37,061 bases of DNA from an uncultured Oribacterium sp. (GTDB lineage: Bacteria; Bacillota; Clostridia; Lachnospirales; Lachnospiraceae): NCBI GenBank assembly GCA_934279105.1, contig CAKQWR010000004.1:1-37061 (forward strand). Direction: 5' to 3'. Both the position numbers and the translations under genes were made by a program. Position 1 is the first letter of the stretch. Each line of letters opens with the position of its first letter. Shown in pieces: positions 32,276-37,061 of the stretch. The notes beneath the pieces are model-generated. The model had not been told where the DNA came from. It searched no databases and saw only the letters and a list, made by a program, of their open reading frames with translations.

Positions 32276-32914
32276 ATGGATAAGGGAGTTTTGGTTGTTA
32301 TTTCCGGCTTTTCTGGTGCCGGTAAGGGGACACTGATGAAACAGCTGGTTTCCCGTTATGATCAGTACGCACTGTCAATTTCCGCAACGACACGTCAGCC
32401 ACGTGAGGGTGAAGTTGATGGACGTGAGTACTTCTTCAAGACGAAGGAAGCGTTTGAGGAGATGATCTCGAAGGATGAGCTTGTAGAGTATGCGCAGTAT
32501 GTCGAGCATTATTACGGCACACCAAAGAAGTACGTCGAGGAAAACCTCGAGGCAGGAAAGGATGTTCTGCTTGAAATCGAGATTCAGGGTGCACTGAAAA
32601 TTAAAGAGAAGTTTCCGGAAGCGATTCTTATTTTTGTAACACCGCCATCTGGTGAGGAACTTCGTCATCGACTCATCGGCCGTGGAACAGAGACGATGGA
32701 GGTCATCGAAAAGCGCCTTCGTCGGGCGATGCAGGAGTCGGAAGGCGTGGAAGCCTATGACTATATATTGGTAAACGATAATATTGACACTTGCACCGAA
32801 AAATTGCATAATCTCATACGTGCCGCGCACGAAAAGGGCAGCCGGCACATGGATATTATCGAGAATGTAAGACAGGATCTGAGGAGGATGGAACATGTCA
32901 CAGCAAACATATAA
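32276..32914 (+). CDS. gmk: Guanylate kinase
   Basis: 212 residues. It phosphorylates GMP to GDP using ATP. The P-loop is GFSGAGKGT (G11-T19), followed by the GMP-binding stretch SISATTRQPREGEVDG and YGTPKKYV. GAGAGGGA lies before the ATG at 32276. The rpoZ start at 32895 overlaps its last codons, and the AGGAGG for rpoZ lies inside gmk, so the two are translationally linked. Length and motifs are ordinary. Confidence 0.97.
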   Translation: MDKGVLVVISGFSGAGKGTLMKQLVSRYDQYALSISATTRQPREGEVDGREYFFKTKEAFEEMISKDELVEYAQYVEHYYGTPKKYVEENLEAGKDVLLEIEIQGALKIKEKFPEAILIFVTPPSGEELRHRLIGRGTETMEVIEKRLRRAMQESEGVEAYDYILVNDNIDTCTEKLHNLIRAAHEKGSRHMDIIENVRQDLRRMEHVTANI

Positions 32915-33293
32915 TGACCTGATTGATGCAGCGAAGAATACGAATGCCATTCAGGATGACACGGATAAGCTCGTAGAGAGCCGTTATGCAGCCGTTATTG
33001 CGAGCGCGAAGCGTGCAAGACAGCTGATCGATGGCGCAGATCCTGTACTTCCGAATGCGGAAGGCAGAAAGCCGCTTGCAATCGCGGTAGAGGAACTCGC
33101 AAGAAACCTTGTGACCATTAAGCGTGGTACGGAGGTTGATGATGATCCGAAGATCGCAGCAAGAGAGAATCCTGGATTTGCGTTCGCTCTGGATGAGGAC
33201 AGCGAGGACGAGGACGGCGAGGATGAGAAGCTGGTGCACGAAGCACATGCAGCTTCTTCTGAGGATGACTATAATTCTGATAGCGAAGCTTAA
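32895..33293 (+). CDS. rpoZ: RNA polymerase omega subunit with long acidic tail
   Basis: 132 residues, longer than the usual ~70-90. The N-terminal part carries the omega core (ESRYAAVIASAKRARQLI, then KPLAIAVEELARNLVTIK), which helps fold and assemble beta'. From about residue 95 there is a tail with about 18 Asp/Glu (for example DEDSEDEDGEDEK), probably disordered. Extended acidic omega tails occur in some Clostridia. The gene overlaps gmk by 20 nt and is followed 3 nt later by rimO. Confidence 0.93.
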   Translation: MSQQTYNDLIDAAKNTNAIQDDTDKLVESRYAAVIASAKRARQLIDGADPVLPNAEGRKPLAIAVEELARNLVTIKRGTEVDDDPKIAARENPGFAFALDEDSEDEDGEDEKLVHEAHAASSEDDYNSDSEA

Positions 33294-33296
33294 TAT

Positions 33297-34565
33297 ATGA
33301 AGATCCACATGATATCACTCGGCTGTGATAAGAACCGGGTAGACAGCGAAAAGATGCTTTCGAATCTGCTTGAAAAGTATCCGGGCAGTGAACTGACCGA
33401 TGATCCGTCTGAGGCAGATATTACAGTCATCAATACCTGCGCATTCATCGGAGATGCGAAGGAAGAAAGCATTAATACCATCATTGAGATGGGAGAGTAT
33501 AAGGAGACGGGAAATCTTAAAAAGCTGATTGTAGCGGGCTGTCTCGCCGAGCGCTACCGTGAGGAAATTCGTAAGGAACTTCCGGAAGTCGACGAAGTAA
33601 TCGGCGTAAAGGAATACGTGGAACGTCTGGACGTGCAGATGAAACGTGTAGAGAATGCGGAAAATTATACCGCATATTTGAAAATCGCAGAGGGATGCGA
33701 TAAGTGTTGTACCTACTGCATTATCCCGAAGCTGCGCGGACATTATCGTTCCGTTCCGATGGAACATCTCCTTGAGGAAGCGAAGAGGCTGGCTGCGGAG
33801 GGCACAAAGGAGCTGATTCTCGTCGCACAGGAAACAACACTTTACGGTGTCGATCTCTACGGAAAGAAGAGTCTTCCGGAGCTTCTTAACCGGCTTTCTG
33901 AAATCGAAGGCCTTGAGTGGATTCGTATTTTGTACTGCTACCCGGAGGAAATTACGGAGGAACTGATTCAGACGATTCGTGATAACCCGAAGGTGGTACA
34001 TTATCTGGATATCCCGATTCAGCATGCATCTGATAAGATTCTGAAAAATATGCATCGCCGGACTCGAGAGGCGGAGCTTCGTGAACGAATCGCAACCCTT
34101 CGTCGCGAAATTCCGGATATCGCGCTCCGTACGACATTGATCACTGGTTTCCCTGGGGAGACGGATGAGGATTTCAAAATCTTGAAGACGTTCGTGACAG
34201 AGATGCGCTTTGATCGACTTGGTGTGTTCCCGTACTCACAGGAAGAAGATACACCGGCAGCGGAAATGAAACCACAGGTGCCGGAAAAAGTCAAGTTACA
34301 GCGGCAGGATGAAATCATGCGGTTGCAGCAGGGCATCGCCTTCGAAAAGGCGAAAGAGCAAATCGGACGAGAACTTCGTGTTATAATCATCGGATATGAT
34401 CCGGAGAATAACGAGTATCTGTGCCGTTCTTATATGGATAATCCGGATATCGACAGCCTCGTCTATGTAGATGCAGGTGATTATCATAACGAGCTCAGCG
34501 GTGATATGATTTCCTGTCGTATCATCGATGCAGATGGTTATGATCTGATAGGAGAGAGAATCTGA
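33297..34565 (+). CDS. rimO: Ribosomal protein uS12 methylthiotransferase
   Basis: 422 residues. It methylthiolates Asp of ribosomal protein S12 using two Fe-S clusters and SAM. The UPF0004 domain gives cluster ligands C10 (LGCDKNRVDSE), a Cys in INTCAFIGDAKEES and one in VAGCLAERY. The radical SAM motif is C134-x3-C138-x2-C141 (CDKCCTYCIIPKLRG). The C-terminal TRAM domain starts near residue 355. The start at 33297 has no strong SD but closely follows rpoZ, so coupling is likely. The last base overlaps the pgsA start (TGATG). Confidence 0.96.
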   Translation: MKIHMISLGCDKNRVDSEKMLSNLLEKYPGSELTDDPSEADITVINTCAFIGDAKEESINTIIEMGEYKETGNLKKLIVAGCLAERYREEIRKELPEVDEVIGVKEYVERLDVQMKRVENAENYTAYLKIAEGCDKCCTYCIIPKLRGHYRSVPMEHLLEEAKRLAAEGTKELILVAQETTLYGVDLYGKKSLPELLNRLSEIEGLEWIRILYCYPEEITEELIQTIRDNPKVVHYLDIPIQHASDKILKNMHRRTREAELRERIATLRREIPDIALRTTLITGFPGETDEDFKILKTFVTEMRFDRLGVFPYSQEEDTPAAEMKPQVPEKVKLQRQDEIMRLQQGIAFEKAKEQIGRELRVIIIGYDPENNEYLCRSYMDNPDIDSLVYVDAGDYHNELSGDMISCRIIDADGYDLIGERI

Positions 34566-35107
34566 TGAATCTGCCAAATAAACTGACCTTAATGCGTGTT
34601 GTACTGATTCCGATTTTTGTAGTCCTTCTTCTTTTTGATGGTGGACAGAATTACGCACTTCGTATCGCGGCACTGATCGTGTTCTGTATTGCTTCGTTCA
34701 CGGATTTTCTGGATGGACAGATCGCGCGTCGTAACAATCTGGTGACGAATTTCGGAAAGTTTATGGATCCGCTGGCGGATAAGTTACTGGTCTGCTCGGC
34801 ACTGATCTGTATGATTGAACTCGGGCAGCTTCCATCCTGGTATGTCATTACCGTGATTGCGCGTGAATTTATCATTTCCGGTTTCCGTTTGGTTGCTGCA
34901 GATAATGGTATCGTTATCGCCGCATCCTGGTGGGGCAAGTTCAAGACGACGTTCCAGATGTTCACGGTTATTCTGCTGATTCTGAACATTCCGTCACTTC
35001 GTATGGTGACGACGATCGTTGCAGGAATTGCTTTCGTACTGACACTGGTATCCCTTCTGGACTACATCGCGAAAAATTATAAGGTGATTACGGAAGGCGG
35101 CATGTAA
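34565..35107 (+). CDS. pgsA: CDP-diacylglycerol-glycerol-3-phosphate 3-phosphatidyltransferase
   Basis: 180 residues, an integral membrane CDP-alcohol phosphotransferase forming phosphatidylglycerol phosphate. The catalytic motif DG-x2-AR-x8-G-x3-D-x3-D reads from DGQIARR through FGKFMDPLAD (about residues 47-69). Five or six hydrophobic helices and the N-terminal NLPNKLTLMRV stretch match PgsA. It starts within the rimO stop codon region, with AGGAGAGA upstream. The 89-residue unknown gene follows 12 nt later. Confidence 0.95.
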   Translation: MNLPNKLTLMRVVLIPIFVVLLLFDGGQNYALRIAALIVFCIASFTDFLDGQIARRNNLVTNFGKFMDPLADKLLVCSALICMIELGQLPSWYVITVIAREFIISGFRLVAADNGIVIAASWWGKFKTTFQMFTVILLILNIPSLRMVTTIVAGIAFVLTLVSLLDYIAKNYKVITEGGM

Positions 35108-35119
35108 GGAGAGAATCCG

Positions 35120-35389
35120 ATGATTTTTTCTGAGCATATGTACTACGGAAAGCATGCAGCAGAGCATAAATCCTTTATACTGGATAATCTGCGCAAGGGC
35201 CATTTCCAGCCGGGAGCATATGTGATCGTGCGTGCACCGGAGCCTAACTTATATGAAATCTATAATCAGGCTATGTTCCTGAATCCGAAACTCGATACGG
35301 AAACGGTCGAAGTGCTCGGCATCGGATATGGCTATCGGGATGCGATCGATTGTGTCACCAGGATGCTGAAAGATCGACACATTCTGTAA
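35120..35389 (+). CDS. Conserved-looking small protein of unknown function
   Basis: 89 residues, soluble, no signal peptide or membrane helix. Visible features are an aromatic/His-rich start (MIFSEHMYYGKHAAEHKS), a beta-rich middle (GAYVIVRA) and a C-terminal helix with GYGYRDAIDCVTRMLKD. I do not recognise a named domain. The gene is well supported: AAGGAGAG before the ATG, tight spacing to pgsA (12 nt) and to the DUF2953 gene (19 nt), and codon use like its neighbours. Confidence 0.8.
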   Translation: MIFSEHMYYGKHAAEHKSFILDNLRKGHFQPGAYVIVRAPEPNLYEIYNQAMFLNPKLDTETVEVLGIGYGYRDAIDCVTRMLKDRHIL

Positions 35390-35408
35390 ACAACGAGGAG
35401 GACAGCAG

Positions 35409-36419
35409 ATGCTTTTATTTACGATATTAAAAGTCATCGGGCGTGTGCTCCTCGTTCTTTTATTGCTGATTTTATTACTTCTCGGACTTCTGCTTCTGGT
35501 GCCGATCCATTATGAAGGTAAGGGCTATAAGGGGGAAGCCAAGAAAGCATATGCAGGACATATCGATATATGCTGGTTTCTTCGCTTGATTCAGTTGCAC
35601 GGAGCGATCACGCCGAAGGGGCTGGAGTATTATTTTCGTATACTCTGGTTCCGACCACTCGACAGTTGTAAGAATGAGGCTGCAGAGGTCAATGCTTCCG
35701 CCGAGACTTCGTCACGAAGCGAGGAGACGACGGAAACGACAGATGCAGCAGCCGATACATCGGACGAGAACTCATCACATAGTGAGAAGTCGGTGCAATC
35801 GGAAAAGAAAGCGTATGATGCTTCTGATGTGTCACAATTACACAGCACAAATGCAGAAATAGATGAACCGCTGACGATGGAATCTCATGATGAAGAAGCT
35901 GAAAGAATAGAAGAGGATTCGGAATCAGAAGAAATGCATGAAACTCTCGCGACATCTGAAATTGATTGTGGTAGAGAAGAAAAGAACACATCCTCTGCAG
36001 CTGAAAAGTCGAAGAAAAAGAAGAGGAAAAAAACATCATTTCTTGATAGAATTAAGAAGATATGTAAAAAGGCATCTTCTCTTCGTGAAGTGATAGAGAA
36101 CGAAGAGAATCAGAAAGCCTTGCAATTGCTGATTTCCAGGGTGAAATACCTGCTGCATCATCTCCGCTTCCGGAAACTTGATGGAACACTGCAAATCGGC
36201 TCCGATGATCCGGCGACGGTTGGGCGCATCATGGGTGCGCTTAGTCTGTTCTACCCGCTGAATGCAGAGTCACTTGTGATTACGCCTGTTTTTGACCATG
36301 CTGTATTTGAGGGAGACATTTCGTTTAAGGGGCATGTTCGTCTGATCCATATCGTGATTGTGGGGACGCAGCTGATGATGAATAAAATAATACGAGGTCT
36401 TGTGCTCGATCGTATATAA
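35409..36419 (+). CDS. DUF2953-domain membrane protein
   Basis: 336 residues. An N-terminal membrane helix (about 7-31) is extremely Leu-rich. A short folded part follows to about residue 90, then a ~120-residue low-complexity stretch, Ser/Thr/Glu/Asp-rich and ending in a Lys/Arg cluster (about 200-212). The C-terminal ~110 residues match the DUF2953 pattern (LDGTLQIGSDDPATVGRIMG). In Bacillus the related YtfI sits beside YtfJ/GerW, as here. The folded part is probably a membrane-associated spore or envelope protein. It starts at ATG 35409 after GAGGAGG and ends 11 nt before the gerW-like gene. Confidence 0.85.
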   Translation: MLLFTILKVIGRVLLVLLLLILLLLGLLLLVPIHYEGKGYKGEAKKAYAGHIDICWFLRLIQLHGAITPKGLEYYFRILWFRPLDSCKNEAAEVNASAETSSRSEETTETTDAAADTSDENSSHSEKSVQSEKKAYDASDVSQLHSTNAEIDEPLTMESHDEEAERIEEDSESEEMHETLATSEIDCGREEKNTSSAAEKSKKKKRKKTSFLDRIKKICKKASSLREVIENEENQKALQLLISRVKYLLHHLRFRKLDGTLQIGSDDPATVGRIMGALSLFYPLNAESLVITPVFDHAVFEGDISFKGHVRLIHIVIVGTQLMMNKIIRGLVLDRI

Positions 36420-36430
36420 GGAGGCTCACT

Positions 36431-36868
36431 ATGAGTGATTCTACAAATGTAAAAGATATTCTCGATACCATGTTTAAGGGCATGGATGGATTTGTGAATT
36501 CAAAGACAGTGGTCGGTGAACCTGTAAAGGTTGGTGACGCTACCTTGATTCCCCTGATTGAGGTCAGCTGTGGCATGGGAGCCGGCGCTTATGTAAAGGA
36601 GAAGGATGCAAAGAACGGTGACGGCGGTGCCGGTGCACTTAGCTCGAAGATTACGCCGACTGCAATCCTTGTTCTTCAGAACGGGAATACAAAACTGGTG
36701 AATATTAAAAATCAGGATGCAATTACGAAGCTTCTTGATATGCTTCCGGAAACCATCGATAAGATTACCGGAGGAAACCGTATCTCGAAGAGTGCGCAGG
36801 CGGCAGCGGAACAGATGGCCGAAGACGCGGAATCTGAAACCGTCGTAGAGGATGCTGAAACGCTGTAA
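36431..36868 (+). CDS. GerW/YtfJ-family sporulation protein
   Basis: 145 residues of the GerW (YtfJ) family, implicated in spore germination in Bacillus. The core VVGEPVKVGDATLIPLIEVS followed by the Gly-rich GMGAGAY segment is diagnostic, and TPTAILVLQNGNTKLV matches the C-terminal half. The last ~25 residues are acidic. AAGGAGG precedes the ATG at 36431. It pairs with the DUF2953 protein, like ytfJ and ytfI, and points to a spore-forming lineage, although members also occur in non-sporulating relatives. Confidence 0.92.
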   Translation: MSDSTNVKDILDTMFKGMDGFVNSKTVVGEPVKVGDATLIPLIEVSCGMGAGAYVKEKDAKNGDGGAGALSSKITPTAILVLQNGNTKLVNIKNQDAITKLLDMLPETIDKITGGNRISKSAQAAAEQMAEDAESETVVEDAETL

Positions 36869-36888
36869 TTCCGTTATACTGACTTTAT

Positions 36889-36912
36889 ATATCATCATGG
36901 TGATGATATTTT
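36889..36912 (+). terminator. Weak terminator after the gerW-like gene
   Basis: ATATCATCA pairs with TGATGATAT around TGG, followed by four Ts. The AT-rich stem makes it a weak candidate. Confidence 0.5.
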
Positions 36913-36933
36913 AGAAAAAATATGTAAAAGTAC

Positions 36934-36962
36934 TTGCATTACAAATAGAGATTTGTTATTAT
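36934..36962 (+). promoter_or_regulatory. Sigma-A promoter of rpmB
   Basis: TTGCAT, 17-nt spacer, TATTAT. The leader of about 60 nt contains a small hairpin (36981-36986 with 36993-36998) with possible outer pairing CGAA/TTCG, before GGGAGG. Confidence 0.6.
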
Positions 36963-37029
36963 AGGCAAGTCGCGAATTTAGGGACATGATTGTGTCTCGG
37001 TTCGATTAATTTGAAAGGGAGGTGCAACC

Positions 37030-37061
37030 ATGGCAAAGTGCGCAATTTGTGAGAAGGCAGT
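37030..37061 (+). CDS. rpmB: Ribosomal protein bL28, 5' end
   Basis: Only the first 10 full codons are in view: MAKCAICEKA. The CxxC (C4, C7) is typical of the zinc-ribbon form of bL28. A strong AGGGAGG lies 8 nt upstream of the ATG, and a promoter is seen at 36934. The gene continues beyond the window. Confidence 0.85.
   Translation, partial: MAKCAICEKA

Noticed and set aside
1..37061. tRNA, rRNA or CRISPR array
   Set aside because: No cloverleaf-like element with CCA-type ends, no rRNA segment and no regularly spaced direct repeats were seen by reading.

Overview
The window looks like chromosomal DNA of an anaerobic, low-to-mid GC Bacillota bacterium. Class Clostridia is likely, and Lachnospiraceae is my best guess at family level. 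The reasons are the SUF iron-sulfur operon with SufU, the redox repressor Rex next to acpS and an NAD(P)HX dehydratase, the order yicC-gmk-rpoZ-rimO-pgsA, a GerW/YtfJ-type sporulation protein beside a DUF2953 protein, RqcH, and many consensus sigma-A promoters with strong AGGAGG-type ribosome sites. Taxonomy is inferred from gene content and not from a marker search. Nearly all of the window is dense housekeeping DNA. I see no rRNA, tRNA, CRISPR array, prophage or transposase gene.

Layout. 1-1492: the 3' end of a TtcA-type tRNA thiolation gene overlapping a PflA-like radical SAM activase. 1493-6751: a structured leader, then sufC-sufB-sufD-sufS-sufU, tightly spaced. 6752-7124: a gene-free stretch dominated by a roughly 240-nt foldback element. 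7125-7766: an RpiB/LacA/LacB-type isomerase with its own promoter and terminator. 8086-11429: a class A penicillin-binding protein and a YigZ/IMPACT protein. 11480-13312: typA/bipA. 13372-15173: dapA and dapB of the lysine/diaminopimelate pathway. 15349-21324: purB and purA, separated by a cytosolic-looking PA-M28 peptidase, a GNAT protein and a 61-residue membrane protein.

21454-25326 is an accessory-like catabolic module on both strands. It holds an M20 amidohydrolase with a TTG start, a LysR regulator and a divergent YfcC/DcuC-type carboxylate or amino acid transporter, followed by a YitT membrane protein. 26480-28482 is rex-acpS-nnrD behind a perfect consensus promoter flanked and overlapped by two Rex-operator-like dyads. 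28564-29313 is yebC. 29462-31237 (minus) is rqcH. 31358-36868 is a long colinear run: yicC, gmk, rpoZ, rimO, pgsA, an 89-residue unknown, a DUF2953 protein and a gerW-like gene. The window ends in the first codons of rpmB (ribosomal protein L28).

I found no convincing wholly new multi-gene system. The most interesting signals are regulatory or structural: the double hairpin in front of sufC whose loop carries a ribosome-binding sequence for an in-frame upstream ATG, the large foldback behind sufU, the tandem Rex-like sites, a 24-bp hairpin without a U-tract near the purA promoter, the 61-residue membrane protein co-oriented with purA, and the M20/LysR/YfcC module.
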